A stretch of 64,000 nucleotides of DNA, from NCBI RefSeq assembly GCF_000770635.1, contig NZ_AVBF01000007.1, positions 37,113-101,112 on the forward strand, given 5' to 3'. The stretch comes from Pontibacillus yanchengensis Y32 (lineage in GTDB: Bacteria > Bacillota > Bacilli > Bacillales > BH030062). Made by a program: the position numbers and the translations under genes. Numbering within the stretch: position 1 is the first letter of the stretch; every line of letters begins with the position of its first letter. Shown one piece after another: positions 1 to 9,188 of the stretch. The notes under the pieces were generated by a model. It was not told the origin of the DNA, did no database searches, and saw only the letters and a program-made list of their open reading frames with translations.

Positions 1-608
1 ATGTGATTAACAAACAGACGATCGAAGCGGTTCATAAGAAGCGTAAAGGTCGCCCTCTATTCTTGGTAGATATTGCGGTGCCTCGTGACTTAGACCCAGC
101 TATTGATGATTTAGAGAGCGTATTCCTTTATGATATTGATGACCTACAAGGTATCGTAGACGCTAATTTAGAAGCACGCAAAGAAGCAGCGGAACAAATC
201 GAAATCATGGTGGAGGCTGATATAGTCGCATTTAAAGATTGGTTGCAAACCATTGGGGTTGTTCCAGTTATTTCTGCACTACGCAACAAGGCTTTATCGA
301 TACAAGCAGATACAATGGAAAGTATCGAGCGAAAAATGCCTGACTTAACAGAGCGAGAAAAGAAAGTTTTAAATAAGCATACCAAAAGTATTATTAATCA
401 AATGCTAAAGCAACCAATTCTTCAGGCTAAAGAATATGCTGCACATCCAAACGCAGACCAGCAGTTGGATATGTTTAAGCAAATATTTGGTATCGAAGAA
501 GAGGTTCAGCAGGAAATTGAAAAGCAGCAAGATAAAAATAAACAAGCTGTCTTAGATACCGATGGGAAATCATCCTTTCAACCGGCTTCGAACGTAGCTA
601 ATTCTTAA
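1..608 (+). CDS. hemA: Glutamyl-tRNA reductase, C-terminal part (5' truncated by window edge)
   Basis: HemA makes glutamate-1-semialdehyde from glutamyl-tRNA, the first committed step of C5-pathway tetrapyrrole synthesis. The reading frame is already open at base 3, so roughly the first 250 residues of the usual 450 lie outside the window. What remains begins near the end of the NADPH-binding domain ([17 protein letters not shown], a hallmark of the family) and continues into the helical dimerisation domain ([20 protein letters not shown], then [10 protein letters not shown]). The Glu/Gln-rich C-terminal tail is low complexity. It is followed after 15 bases by hemX, then hemC, D, B and L on the same strand, so it leads the haem operon. 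The first in-frame GTG is an internal valine codon, not the start. Confidence 0.95.
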   Translation, partial: VINKQTIEAVHKKRKGRPLFLVDIAVPRDLDPAIDDLESVFLYDIDDLQGIVDANLEARKEAAEQIEIMVEADIVAFKDWLQTIGVVPVISALRNKALSIQADTMESIERKMPDLTEREKKVLNKHTKSIINQMLKQPILQAKEYAAHPNADQQLDMFKQIFGIEEEVQQEIEKQQDKNKQAVLDTDGKSSFQPASNVANS

Positions 609-623
609 GAAAGGAATTTCCTT

Positions 624-1442
624 ATGTTTGATTTCAAATGGCTGTATGAATTCATCATATTCATTTATTGCTTGAGTCTAATAGGATATTTTATAGATTT
701 TATTCAATATAACCGGAAGGCGAATCGAATTGCCTTCTGGTTACTTTCTATGGTTTGGGTTTTACAGACCCTTTTTTTATTGGGGGAAATGCTAGCCTAC
801 TCAAACTTCCCAATCTCTACGATTTACGATGGACTCTATTTTTATGCCTGGATTCTCGTCACTTTCTCTCTTGTGATTAATCGACTGTTTCGTGTTGATT
901 TCTTCATCTTCTTCACGAATGTATTAGGTTTCTTTTTAATGGTATTGCATATCTTCACAAGAGCTAATAGTGATGCAACAGAACAATCTATGCGACTTGT
1001 TAGTGAACTACTCGTTACACACATCACACTTGCGATGGTGTCATATGGTTTCTTTACATTCTCTTGTATATTCTCCTTTATGTATCTATTACAATATCGC
1101 TTATTAAAGGAGAAAAGATGGAATAAATGGCTACTCCGGTTAGGGGATTTAGGAAAGCTTGATAGTTTATCTTATATTGCTGTCGTTTTAGGGGTACCCT
1201 TACTCCTGATTGCGAATATTTTAGGGGTGATTTGGGGATACACCTCTACAGATGTGTTTTATATCTTTGATTCTAAGACGCTGGGTTCATTCGTTGTGCT
1301 AGGAGTGTATTTAACTTATCTAGCTTTAAGAGTAGTTCGTGGTTATCAAGGAAGAGCAATGGCCCTTTATAATACCTTAGCCTTCCTATTTCTACTAGTA
1401 AATTTCTTTCTATTTGGATCATTATCGAACTTTCACTTTTAG
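624..1442 (+). CDS. hemX: HemX, CcsA/cytochrome c assembly-type membrane protein
   Basis: A 272-residue polytopic membrane protein with about eight hydrophobic segments, beginning WLYEFIIFIYCLSLIGYFIDF. It belongs by sequence style and position to the HemX/CcsA-like family. In B. subtilis, HemX lowers the cellular amount of HemA; that role is family knowledge, not visible here. The WGYTSTD motif near residue 206 resembles the tryptophan-rich region of CcsA proteins. An AGGAA Shine-Dalgarno sits 8 bases before the ATG. It lies between hemA (15-base gap) and hemC and is surely co-transcribed. Confidence 0.88.
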   Translation: MFDFKWLYEFIIFIYCLSLIGYFIDFIQYNRKANRIAFWLLSMVWVLQTLFLLGEMLAYSNFPISTIYDGLYFYAWILVTFSLVINRLFRVDFFIFFTNVLGFFLMVLHIFTRANSDATEQSMRLVSELLVTHITLAMVSYGFFTFSCIFSFMYLLQYRLLKEKRWNKWLLRLGDLGKLDSLSYIAVVLGVPLLLIANILGVIWGYTSTDVFYIFDSKTLGSFVVLGVYLTYLALRVVRGYQGRAMALYNTLAFLFLLVNFFLFGSLSNFHF

Positions 1443-1463
1443 GAAATGTCAGGAGGAACAGAT

Positions 1464-2393
1464 ATGCGAAATATTGTAGTAGGCACTCGTAAAAGTAAGC
1501 TGGCCCTTACTCAAACAGATTGGGTTATCGATCAGCTTCAAAAGCTTGAGCTGCCGTATGAATTTGAAGTAAAAAAGATTGTGACAAAAGGTGACAAAAT
1601 CCTTGATGTAACCTTATCAAAGGTAGGCGGCAAAGGATTATTTATCAAAGAAATTGAGGATGCTCTATATAGCGGTGAAATCGATATTGCTGTTCACAGT
1701 ATGAAAGATATGCCTGCTGAAACACCTGAAGGTCTTACCATTGGTTGTATCCCAATTCGCGAGGATCACCGAGATGCCTATATCGCTAATGACAACGTAC
1801 CTTTTCATGAATTACCTGAAGGAGCGGTAGTAGGAACAAGCAGTCTTCGTAGAGCTGCACAGGTGCTAGCTGCACGTCCTGACATTCATATAAAATCCAT
1901 TCGTGGAAATATAGATACACGATTACGTAAGCTAAAAGAAGAAGATTTTGATGCTATTGTGTTGGCAACTGCAGGCTTGAAGCGGATGGGATGGACAGAC
2001 GATTATATCACAGAGTATTTAGAGCCTGATGTATGCGTGCCAGCGGTTGGACAAGGTGCTCTAGCAATTGAATGTCGGGAAGAGGATAAAGAAATCCTTG
2101 ATCTTCTTCAGCATCTTAATCATGAATATACGTATAAAACTGTCATTGCTGAGCGTACATTTCTTGATTTATTAGATGGAGGCTGTCAGGTCCCAATCGG
2201 AGGCTATGCTTACCTTGATGGAGAAGACGTGGTTCTAACTGCAATGGTAGGTAGTCCAGATGGAGAAACGATTTTAAAAGAGCAAGTACGTGGTACCGAT
2301 TCTGTTGAAGTAGGTCGAGATGCAGCAGATCGTATAAAAGCACGTGGCGGGGCCGAGATTATCCAAAAGGCAAAAGAGGAGTTAGATCTATAA
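1464..2393 (+). CDS. hemC: Porphobilinogen deaminase (hydroxymethylbilane synthase)
   Basis: HemC polymerises four porphobilinogens into hydroxymethylbilane in the cytosol. The 309-residue product opens with [15 protein letters not shown], the family's N-terminal signature, and has [12 protein letters not shown] and AVHSMKDMP in the active-site domains. The dipyrromethane-cofactor cysteine is in [13 protein letters not shown]. An upstream in-frame ATG at 1446 is possible, but the AGGAGG at 1451-1456 lies inside that extension and is ideally spaced for the ATG at 1464, which also gives the normal family N-terminus. The stop codon overlaps the hemD start (TAATG), implying translational coupling. 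Confidence 0.96.
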   Translation: MRNIVVGTRKSKLALTQTDWVIDQLQKLELPYEFEVKKIVTKGDKILDVTLSKVGGKGLFIKEIEDALYSGEIDIAVHSMKDMPAETPEGLTIGCIPIREDHRDAYIANDNVPFHELPEGAVVGTSSLRRAAQVLAARPDIHIKSIRGNIDTRLRKLKEEDFDAIVLATAGLKRMGWTDDYITEYLEPDVCVPAVGQGALAIECREEDKEILDLLQHLNHEYTYKTVIAERTFLDLLDGGCQVPIGGYAYLDGEDVVLTAMVGSPDGETILKEQVRGTDSVEVGRDAADRIKARGGAEIIQKAKEELDL

Positions 2394-3169
2394 TGCTACC
2401 TCTCTCTGGTAAGCGCATTTTGGTTACAAGAGAAGCCACTAAAGCTCATACAATCACGAGACTTATAGAACAACAGGGCGGAATTTCTATAGAAATTCCG
2501 CTTCTTCACTTTCAGGGTATTTATTCTGATGAAAATGAAAAAATAATGAAGCAGTTACCCTCTTATGATTGGGTTTTTTTCACGAGTACGAATGGAATTC
2601 ATTTCTTCTTCGAACTAATGAAGCATTACAATAACACATATGAACAAGCAGCAAAGCTGAAATTTGCAGTCATCGGTGAAAAGACAGAAGAAGTGTTAAA
2701 TGATTTTGGCTATGAAGCTCATTTTATTCCTAATACATATACAGGTGAACATCTTGGAAAAGAGTTTAATGAGTTCACAAGTAAGTGTTGTTCTATTTTA
2801 GTCGTGCAAGGTAACTTAGCGAAACAATCTGTGGTTCAAGAACTTTCAACTAGGGACCACGTTATTAGTACTGCTGAAATGTATGAGACACGAGTAAATG
2901 TTAGAATGAAAGAGGCGTTGAAAAAATCTCTTCAGGGTACTAGGTTAGATATCATTACATTTACAAGCCCTTCTACTGTACAGGCATTTGTGAAATTAGC
3001 AGAAGAGGAATGGAGAGAGGAACTCATGTCCATTCCATGTGTGTGTATTGGTCCATCTACACAAGCTGAAGCGATAAAAAAAGGTTTTAACTATACGATG
3101 ATTCCGGAATATTACACAGTAGAAGGTATGATAGAGGTTGCTTCTGCTTACTTTAACAAGAAAGGATAA
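2393..3169 (+). CDS. hemD: Uroporphyrinogen-III synthase
   Basis: HemD cyclises hydroxymethylbilane with inversion of ring D. The family is poorly conserved, but the 258-residue length, the start [11 protein letters not shown], the motif [14 protein letters not shown], and the later [11 protein letters not shown] and [10 protein letters not shown] segments are typical of the two HemD-fold lobes. Its ATG overlaps the hemC stop by one base. hemB follows 7 bases after the stop. No independent regulatory signal is visible. Confidence 0.92.
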   Translation: MLPLSGKRILVTREATKAHTITRLIEQQGGISIEIPLLHFQGIYSDENEKIMKQLPSYDWVFFTSTNGIHFFFELMKHYNNTYEQAAKLKFAVIGEKTEEVLNDFGYEAHFIPNTYTGEHLGKEFNEFTSKCCSILVVQGNLAKQSVVQELSTRDHVISTAEMYETRVNVRMKEALKKSLQGTRLDIITFTSPSTVQAFVKLAEEEWREELMSIPCVCIGPSTQAEAIKKGFNYTMIPEYYTVEGMIEVASAYFNKKG

Positions 3170-3176
3170 GAAGACT

Positions 3177-4154
3177 ATGGATAACATTCAATTTAATCGA
3201 CACAGACGCTTACGTACAACTGAATCAATGCGTTCACTTGTGCGAGAAACACATCTTCAAAAAACAGACCTTATTTATCCGATATTCGTTGTAGAAGGAG
3301 AACAAATTAAAAAAGAAGTACCTTCCATGCCAGGTGTGTATCATGTGTCTCTAGATTACTTAACAGAAGAGATGAACGAGTTAGTAAGCTTGGGCGTTCG
3401 TTCTGTTATTGTCTTTGGTGTTCCTGCACATAAAGATGAAAAAGGAACACAAGCCTACTGCGAAACTGGTATTGTACAAAAAGCGATTCGTCAAATTAAA
3501 GAGGAGGTTCCTTCGTTAACGGTAATTGCTGACACTTGCTTATGCCAATATACAGATCATGGGCATTGTGGCATCGTACAAGATGGAGAAATCCTCAATG
3601 ATGAATCACTAGAACTACTTACCGAAACAGCTGTAAGTCAGGCCAAAGCTGGAGCAGATATTATCGCACCTTCAAATATGATGGACGGTTTCGTTGCTGC
3701 TATTCGTAAAGGTCTGGATGAAGCCGGATTTAAGAATACACCTATTATGTCTTATGCTGTAAAATATGCTTCTTCTTTCTATGGACCATTCCGTGACGCA
3801 GCTCATAGCTCTCCGCAATTTGGAGATCGACGTGCTTATCAAATGGATCCAGCCAATCGTTTAGAAGCGATTCGTGAAGCACAGTCGGACGTGGAAGAAG
3901 GGGCAGATTTTCTCATTGTAAAACCCGGGCTATCTTATTTGGACATTATGCGAGAAGTAAAGGATCGATTTAATTCTCCTGTAGTGGCTTACAATGTAAG
4001 CGGTGAGTATTCTATGATAAAAGCTGCTGCTCAAAATGGCTGGGTAAACGAACAAGAAATTGTCTTAGAGAAATTAACATCTATGAAGCGAGCAGGAGCA
4101 GACTTAATTATTACGTATTTTGCAAAAGATGTAGCACGATATCTAAGTGAATAA
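3177..4154 (+). CDS. hemB: Delta-aminolevulinic acid dehydratase (porphobilinogen synthase)
   Basis: HemB condenses two 5-aminolevulinates to porphobilinogen. The 325-residue product matches the family length. It shows the zinc-site cysteines ([14 protein letters not shown]), the first Schiff-base region (APSNMMDG) and the catalytic lysine segments ([18 protein letters not shown] and [12 protein letters not shown]). A longer frame opens at 3138 but would overlap hemD. The ATG at 3177 is preceded by AAAGGATAAGAAG and gives the conventional N-terminus [13 protein letters not shown]. It is the fifth gene of the haem operon. Confidence 0.96.
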   Translation: MDNIQFNRHRRLRTTESMRSLVRETHLQKTDLIYPIFVVEGEQIKKEVPSMPGVYHVSLDYLTEEMNELVSLGVRSVIVFGVPAHKDEKGTQAYCETGIVQKAIRQIKEEVPSLTVIADTCLCQYTDHGHCGIVQDGEILNDESLELLTETAVSQAKAGADIIAPSNMMDGFVAAIRKGLDEAGFKNTPIMSYAVKYASSFYGPFRDAAHSSPQFGDRRAYQMDPANRLEAIREAQSDVEEGADFLIVKPGLSYLDIMREVKDRFNSPVVAYNVSGEYSMIKAAAQNGWVNEQEIVLEKLTSMKRAGADLIITYFAKDVARYLSE

Positions 4155-4175
4155 TTGTAAGGAGTGAGGAATAGA

Positions 4176-5465
4176 ATGCGTGATTTTAATCGTTCTCAAG
4201 AAGCATTTAAAGAAGCGGTAGAGTATATGCCAGGTGGAGTGAATTCACCGGTACGAGCATCTAAATCTGTTGGAATGGATCCTATATTCATGGAGAGAGG
4301 TCAAGGTTCAAAGATATATGATATCGATGGCAATGAATACATTGATTATGTATTAAGCTATGGACCACTGATTTTAGGACATGCTGATGAAAATGTTGTC
4401 AGCCACGTGAATGAAGTAGCTATGAAGGGGACGAGTTTTGGTACACCGACTATTCTAGAAAATGAACTAGCGAAGGTTGTCATTGATCGAGTACCTTCTA
4501 TCGAAATGGTTCGCATGGTAAACTCAGGTACTGAGGCTACGATGAGTGCACTACGATTAGCACGTGGTTATACTGGGAAAAATAAGATTCTTAAATTCGA
4601 AGGAAACTATCATGGACATGGTGATTCCTTGCTTATTAAAGCTGGGTCAGGTGTTGCAACACTAGGTTTACCTGATTCTCCTGGAGTCCCAGAGGGAATT
4701 GCGATGAACACGATTACGGTGCCTTACAATGACTTAGAAAGTCTTCGCTATGCGTTTAATGAATATGGTGATGATATTGCCGGTGTCATTGTCGAGCCTG
4801 TTTCAGGAAATATGGGGGTTGTGCCTCCATCAGACAATTTCTTACCTGAACTTCGTAAGATTACTGAAGACCATGGTTCCTTGCTCATCTTTGATGAAGT
4901 AATGACTGGATTTCGTGTAGGGTACAATTGTGCTCAAGGATACTATGGTGTAACTCCTGATCTTACCTGCCTAGGAAAAGTAATCGGCGGTGGACTTCCG
5001 GTAGGAGCGTATGGTGGTAAACGCGAAATTATGGAGATGATTGCTCCAACTGGACCTATTTATCAAGCAGGTACGCTATCAGGAAATCCATTAGCAATGG
5101 CAGCGGGTCTAGAAACACTACAAGCGTTAACACCTGAATCCTATGATGCTATTAATCAAAAAGTTGATCGTCTTGTTGAAGGGTTTACGGAAGCAGCGGA
5201 AACATATAATATTCCTCTCACTGTAAATCGAGCTGGTTCAATGGTTGCTTTCTTCTTTACAAATGAAGAAGTCTATAATTATGAAACTGCGAAAAAAGCA
5301 GATACTGACATGTTTGCTAAATTTTATCGCGTTATGATTGAGGAAGGCATTTATATTGCTCCTTCTCAATATGAAGGATTGTTCTTATCTACGAAGCATA
5401 CTGACCAAGATATTGAAAAAACAATCGAAGCAGCTCAATGTGCTTTTGCTTCTATTCAATCTTAA
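4176..5465 (+). CDS. hemL: Glutamate-1-semialdehyde 2,1-aminomutase
   Basis: HemL converts glutamate-1-semialdehyde to 5-aminolevulinate using pyridoxamine phosphate. The product is 429 residues, normal for the family. Visible motifs are the N-terminal [41 protein letters not shown] and the PLP-lysine segment [19 protein letters not shown]. An in-frame GTG at 4164 exists, but AAGGAG at 4159-4164 is correctly placed for the ATG at 4176. It ends the haem operon and is followed by a strong terminator at 5475. Confidence 0.96.
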   Translation: MRDFNRSQEAFKEAVEYMPGGVNSPVRASKSVGMDPIFMERGQGSKIYDIDGNEYIDYVLSYGPLILGHADENVVSHVNEVAMKGTSFGTPTILENELAKVVIDRVPSIEMVRMVNSGTEATMSALRLARGYTGKNKILKFEGNYHGHGDSLLIKAGSGVATLGLPDSPGVPEGIAMNTITVPYNDLESLRYAFNEYGDDIAGVIVEPVSGNMGVVPPSDNFLPELRKITEDHGSLLIFDEVMTGFRVGYNCAQGYYGVTPDLTCLGKVIGGGLPVGAYGGKREIMEMIAPTGPIYQAGTLSGNPLAMAAGLETLQALTPESYDAINQKVDRLVEGFTEAAETYNIPLTVNRAGSMVAFFFTNEEVYNYETAKKADTDMFAKFYRVMIEEGIYIAPSQYEGLFLSTKHTDQDIEKTIEAAQCAFASIQS

Positions 5466-5474
5466 ATAAATTGG

Positions 5475-5506
5475 AGCCCTTATCAAATTCTGATAAGGGC
5501 TTTATT
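5475..5506 (+). terminator. Rho-independent terminator of the hem operon
   Basis: AGCCCTTATCA and TGATAAGGGCT form a perfect 11-bp stem with a 5-base loop, followed by TTTATTATT, 10 bases after the hemL stop. Confidence 0.9.
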
Positions 5507-5582
5507 ATTCTATAATTGCCCCATTGTCTTGAAGACTTGGGGGCGAGATATATTGGGATAGGTCCGATACTTTAAAATGATT

Positions 5583-5709
5583 AGGGTTGGGTGGGAAACA
5601 ACTCGCGTCCTGCGGGCGAGCTGGCAAGCTACCTTCGGGGAAAACACCCTCAGGGGATCTTGCCTACCTCTTTCTCCCGCGGGAGTCTCGTCGTTTCCCG
5701 CCCAACCCT
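5583..5709. repeat. GC-rich palindromic subunit, copy A
   Basis: The ends pair over 17 bases (AGGGTTGGGTGGGAAAC against GTTTCCCGCCCAACCCT, one G-U type mismatch). The interior contains CTCGCGTCCTGCGGGCGAGC and ends in TCCCGCGGGAGTCTC. Its sequence is almost the reverse complement of the subunit at 58127-58253. Confidence 0.85.
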
Positions 5710-5887
5710 GCCAATATGTTGCGATCAGACCTACGGCTATAAGTAGTTCATCTTCTAATGTATATACCAAATAGCGAACTCATGTCGGTCACGAATGCCC
5801 ATTACTCTCATTAAGAAAATAGGCCACATTACCCCCCACTCTAGACTTACCATGTTTCCGTTCATCCAGATAACAGCAAATGTAGCC

Positions 5888-6062
5888 GTGGAACAAGGAG
5901 ACTCCCGCCGGAGAAAGAGGTAGGCGAGCCCCTCGGAGAGCCCCGCTTTTTGGGCTCGAGGAGGCTTGGAAGAGGAGGTTCGACTAAAACCGTCACATCG
6001 TGTGACAACGTTGATCGAACATACATGGTGTAGGGCCGCCGGCAGGACGCGAGTTGTTCCAC
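5888..6062. repeat. GC-rich palindromic subunit, copy B, carrying an extra inner module
   Basis: The ends are GTGGAACAA and TTGTTCCAC, and the flanking text (GGAGACTCCCGCCGGAGAAA at the left, CGGCAGGACGCGAG at the right) matches copies A and F. Unlike those, it is about 50 bases longer because positions 5974-6037 hold a diverged version of the module found in the centre of the second repeat family at 39736, 54048 and 58520. Confidence 0.8.
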
Positions 6063-6341
6063 GGCCATCTTTATTCTCACAAAAGCAACGGAAACATCCC
6101 TCTTTTTTTTGCCTATTATTTGCTAAATAACTTAATTTATCTCGAATCCAAGTCTCCAAGATTATGCCTCTAATACTGAAAAAATTTTTAAACTACCCAT
6201 CAATACAGCAAAAGGTTTTAAATAATCCTATCAAGATATGAAAAAACAGATTATATGTATAGCTCTCTCAAGCATTGAGTATCTATATGGTACTAGGTAC
6301 TCACTCTTTTCAATTATCATCAGTTCTAAATCACTCCACAG

Positions 6342-6370
6342 TCATAAATCGTCCTACAAGGACATATACC
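6342..6370 (+). promoter_or_regulatory. Candidate sigma-E promoter of spoVID
   Basis: TCATAAAT (6342-6349) and CATATACC (6363-6370) are separated by 13 bases, resembling the sigma-E consensus (ATA-containing -35, CATACAnT-like -10). The spacing equals that of the candidate ahead of spoIVFA. The predicted start site is about 50 bases upstream of the spoVID start. spoVID is sigma-E dependent in B. subtilis; that this site is used is inference. Confidence 0.45.
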
Positions 6371-6426
6371 TGTAATGACATAAGAGATCGAGAGGTCATG
6401 TGTGTATTTGAAGGGAGGAGAAAGGT

Positions 6427-7449
6427 TTGTCATATGATGAACAAAATGTGTTTTCTTTTCATTTAAATGAGTCACTTTGGTTTCAAAGAGGACAGGAAGT
6501 AGATGAATTCATGGGGATTTCACTTGAACCAGATATCTCCATTCAAGAGTTTGATGATACAGTTTCCATTAGAGGTGTGATTGAATTAACGGGAGAGTAC
6601 TATCAGTCGAGAGAAGAGCTTGAAGAAGAGCCGCAAGTATTATCTCTTCGCGATCATGCTTCTAAAAGATTAATTGAAGAAGTGGAAACCCATGAGGACG
6701 GAGTGAGCGAATGCTATCACCGTTTTCCGGTAGAAATCTCGATTCCTAAAAGTAGAATCGAAAACTTACATGATGTCACTGTTAGTATTGATTCATTTGA
6801 TTATGAACTACCGGAACGAGGTCAGTTAAAGTTAAATGCTACCGTCGCTATTCACGGGGTTAATCATGAAGAGGTTTCCTATGTACAAGAAGAACAAAGG
6901 GATGCTTTTCAAGATCAGGATGAGTATGAGGAAGTTCATTATGATGAGCTAGAAAGTCGGTTTAGTTTTGATGTGAAGTATGAAGAAGATGAGGACCAAG
7001 AAGACCCAGTCGTAGCAGATTCATTTGATCATCAAACCATTGAACAAGAAGATGATTCATCGTTAACAGAGGACGAAGGTGGAAGATGGAAATATAAGCA
7101 AGTCCAATCTTTTTCTGAGTTCTTTGGGAATGAAGCAGAAGCCCCTCCATCTGAAGAAGAAACAGATGAAGACGAGGATACCATGGAATACGAAGACAGT
7201 TATGAATACGAGGAAGATGATCGTGATGAAGAAGAACATTATCCTCAAGATGCACGTTATTTAACTTCTATGTTCCAGCGCGAAGAAGAGCCTTATGCAA
7301 AAATGCGGATGTGTATAGTGCAGGAAAGCGATACGTTAGGGTCTATTGCACAAAAATATAAGGTTCCACCTACTCAACTAAGTCGTATAAACGATTTAGG
7401 AGATGAAGATGTTTCAGCCGGACAAATTTTATATATTCCTTCAAAGTAA
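6427..7449 (+). CDS. spoVID: Stage VI sporulation protein D, spore coat encasement protein
   Basis: SpoVID drives encasement of the forespore by the coat, binding SpoIVA and SafA. The 340-residue product has the conserved N-terminal beta domain (FSFHLNESLWFQRGQEVDEF onward, about residues 8-140), a long Glu/Asp/Tyr-rich acidic middle (about 150-280), and a C-terminal LysM domain (ESDTLGSIAQKYKVPPTQLS, about 294-340). It is shorter than the B. subtilis protein mainly in the acidic linker. The start is TTG with GGGAGGAG 6 bases upstream; the ATGs at 6433 and 6436 are out of frame. ysxE follows after a hairpin. Confidence 0.93.
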   Translation: MSYDEQNVFSFHLNESLWFQRGQEVDEFMGISLEPDISIQEFDDTVSIRGVIELTGEYYQSREELEEEPQVLSLRDHASKRLIEEVETHEDGVSECYHRFPVEISIPKSRIENLHDVTVSIDSFDYELPERGQLKLNATVAIHGVNHEEVSYVQEEQRDAFQDQDEYEEVHYDELESRFSFDVKYEEDEDQEDPVVADSFDHQTIEQEDDSSLTEDEGGRWKYKQVQSFSEFFGNEAEAPPSEEETDEDEDTMEYEDSYEYEEDDRDEEEHYPQDARYLTSMFQREEEPYAKMRMCIVQESDTLGSIAQKYKVPPTQLSRINDLGDEDVSAGQILYIPSK

Positions 7450-7492
7450 GAAATCAGGGGCTGACTCTAAGTGATGGAGTCAGCCTAATTTC
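7450..7492 (+). terminator. Strong hairpin between spoVID and ysxE
   Basis: GGCTGACTC and GAGTCAGCC form a 9-bp stem, extended by an AAAT/ATTT outer pairing. It lacks a long U-tract (TAATTTCTTGT), so it may be a weak terminator or an mRNA 3'-end stabiliser that lets some transcripts reach ysxE. Confidence 0.55.
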
Positions 7493-7526
7493 TTGTATTA
7501 ACCTTATATAAAAAGGAGGTATGGGC

Positions 7527-8564
7527 ATGAGTGAGTTTTTATCTGAAGTGCTTGCTCACTATGGCTTGTATCCTTTAGAGGTGTACCAGCAGACGGAACA
7601 TGTATATAAAGTCTACACCAATCATGGGTCAGTTGCAGTTAAACGTTCAGATATGAGTGCTCAACAAATAGAACAATGGATTGCAGCTTATCGACAAGCA
7701 AATGAATCTCAACTTTCATCTCTAATGCCATTATATATGACCTCAAGTCAAGAGCTATACGTTCAGCAGCAAGACCATACGTGGTATGTCATGCCATGGG
7801 TTGAAACCCCTCATCGAGATACACCACCTTATCCTTTTGATCTTTTTTACTCTTCTCTTGCTGATATTCATAGACGTACTTCTAAGACTCAAGTAGTAAA
7901 ACGAGAAGATTTTGAAGAGAGAATGGAGTCTAAGAAGAATCAAATTAGAGCTGACAAAGATAAGTTAGAGGGGTATGTAGAAGCATTTGAGAAACGTCAT
8001 TATATGGCACCGTTTGAGTTACAAGTGTGTACTCATTTCCGTGATTTATTATATGTGTTTGAAACCTCGGAAGGATGGTGCGATCGCTTTTTAGAGGACA
8101 TTGAGGAAGATAAGAAGATTCGCCTAACGTTATGTCATGGAGACTTAAAACCGAGTCATTTCATTTATGATGAAAATAAACCGTACTTTTTGAATTGGGA
8201 ACGAGCTTCTTGGAATTATCCGGTATTTGATTTAACGTCTTATTATTGGAACATAATTAAATATCATGATGCTCCTGTAGAACAATTGGTTACCACTTTT
8301 TCTTCCTATGAAGAAAGGTTTAACTTAATGAATAGTGAGCGTTGTTTGTTTGCTCTTTATTTACTAAGTCCTGATCATTACATTGATCAAATAGATGCTT
8401 ATGTAAGTGGTGCCCGAGATAGTGGGCAACCTTTTTTAGTGCAAAAGCTCGAACGCTCCTATTATGTTCTACAGCACTCTTTGCAGATTCAAGCTCAGCT
8501 TGAAAAAGCAAGGGAGTATATTCAAGAGCAAGCACAAGAGAAAGAGCAAGAAGAGGAAGGTTAA
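7527..8564 (+). CDS. ysxE: YsxE-like spore coat protein with kinase/phosphotransferase fold
   Basis: A 345-residue cytosolic protein of the CotS/YsxE/YutH group, which resembles aminoglycoside phosphotransferases. The phosphotransferase-like core is visible as LTLCHGDLKPSHFIYDE, with the HGDxxxxH pattern, then FLNWERASWNYPVFDLTSYYW, where the usual metal-binding DFE is replaced by NWE. That suggests weak or absent catalysis. The C-terminus is a charged EQAQEKEQEEE tail. ATG 7527 is preferred over 7521 because AAAGGAGG ends at 7519. In B. subtilis it also follows spoVID and is required for normal coat assembly. Confidence 0.85.
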   Translation: MSEFLSEVLAHYGLYPLEVYQQTEHVYKVYTNHGSVAVKRSDMSAQQIEQWIAAYRQANESQLSSLMPLYMTSSQELYVQQQDHTWYVMPWVETPHRDTPPYPFDLFYSSLADIHRRTSKTQVVKREDFEERMESKKNQIRADKDKLEGYVEAFEKRHYMAPFELQVCTHFRDLLYVFETSEGWCDRFLEDIEEDKKIRLTLCHGDLKPSHFIYDENKPYFLNWERASWNYPVFDLTSYYWNIIKYHDAPVEQLVTTFSSYEERFNLMNSERCLFALYLLSPDHYIDQIDAYVSGARDSGQPFLVQKLERSYYVLQHSLQIQAQLEKAREYIQEQAQEKEQEEEG

Positions 8565-8749
8565 ATCCATTTCAAATAAAAAGCAAAATATAACCCTATT
8601 AATAATCCTAACAAGAATACATCAAAAGTGGTCGGGAATAAAAGGGTACGAATTAATTGGAACACCGCTATAGGTAAGGTGCATTTTTCAATAATAAAAA
8701 TCCATTGGCGACACCATGGAGGAAGTTTATACCGATAAAATTGTCCCAT
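8561..8749 (-). CDS. Small conserved-looking membrane protein of unknown function
   Basis: A 62-residue minus-strand frame convergent with ysxE, overlapping its 3' end by 4 bases. Three points support it as real: an excellent AAAGGAGG 8 bases before the ATG, an otherwise empty 620-base gap, and a coherent protein. The N-terminus contains PPWCRQWIF and the C-terminal half is a hydrophobic stretch (DVFLLGLLIGLYFAFYLKW), giving one to two membrane segments. I do not recognise the family. A sporulation role is only suggested by its neighbours. Confidence 0.65.
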   Translation of the reverse strand: MGQFYRYKLPPWCRQWIFIIEKCTLPIAVFQLIRTLLFPTTFDVFLLGLLIGLYFAFYLKWI

Positions 8750-8835
8750 TTAGCTATGCCTCCTTTATTAGCTTTTGTTTTATCTTATGTAAGGATTAGC
8801 CTAATTGGTGAATACAAAAGTTTTTAAGGTAAGGA

Positions 8836-8865
8836 TTGACTTAACATAGGATAAATGGATAAAAT
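8836..8865 (+). promoter_or_regulatory. Sigma-A promoter of the valS T-box leader
   Basis: TTGACT (8836-8841) and TAAAAT (8860-8865) are spaced by 18 bases, about 25 bases ahead of the first stem of the T-box RNA. Confidence 0.75.
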
Positions 8866-8891
8866 AACAATACAATCAATTTATCGAAATG

Positions 8892-9142
8892 CCGTGAAGG
8901 GGAAGAGTATGCGTTTCAATCTTTTTCAGAGAGAGAATCATTTGCTGAGAGATTCTTAAGCTCTTGAATGCAGAAGTCACCCCAGATGCAGCTTCTTTGA
9001 AACGTGGAGTAGGAGAAGCCGGAGTCCATCCGTTACATGTTGAAGTGTACAGTTTAGATAGGTGAAGTCTATCTAATAGCTGTAAATTAAGGTGGTACCG
9101 CGAATCCTTTTCGTCCTTTTTATAGGATGAAAAGGATTTTTT
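8892..9142 (+). ncRNA. T-box riboswitch leader, valine-specific
   Basis: The leader has the canonical T-box sequence AAGGTGGTACCGCG (9089-9102) just before an intrinsic terminator (9103-9142, AATCCTTTT against AAAAGGATT plus a U-run). Stem I can be drawn from GGGG near 8899 pairing with CCCC near 8980. The AGAGTA loop-E side at about 8903-8908 lies opposite GAAGTCACC, which places GTC (8976-8978) as the specifier codon. GUC is a valine codon, agreeing with the downstream valS. Uncharged tRNA-Val should stabilise the antiterminator and raise valS expression. Confidence 0.95.
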
Positions 9143-9188
9143 TATTGCATCATATTCGTAATCACGGTGGTTAGAAGGAGGAAGTTTA

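Larger units (their letters stand above)
5515..6172. repeat. Truncated or decayed copy of the composite MITE-like element
   Basis: This gap between hemL and spoVID is filled by repeat sequence rather than a gene. It starts with the subterminal motif also seen at 57634 and 63968 (TTGAAGACTTGG followed by a CGAGAT box) and ends with the inverted form (ATCTCGAATCCAAG at about 6137-6150). In between lie two GC-rich palindromic subunits (5583-5709 and about 5888-6062) and a remnant of the GGACAT-site array at 5769-5788. The outermost terminal inverted repeats of the intact 57575 copy are missing, so this copy is probably old and truncated. Several short open frames here are palindrome artefacts. 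Confidence 0.75.

Noticed and set aside
5755..6159. Minus-strand 134-residue frame and overlapping frames between hemL and spoVID
   Set aside because: They lie entirely in palindromic repeat sequence, have no ribosome-binding site and are mirrored by frames on the other strand.
5800..6200. tRNA or rRNA gene in the GC-rich intergenic islands
   Set aside because: No cloverleaf or T-loop sequence and no rRNA signature; the GC-rich patches are explained by the palindromic repeat families.
6275..6466. 63-residue plus-strand frame before spoVID
   Set aside because: It overlaps the spoVID start and promoter and has no domain or start signal.
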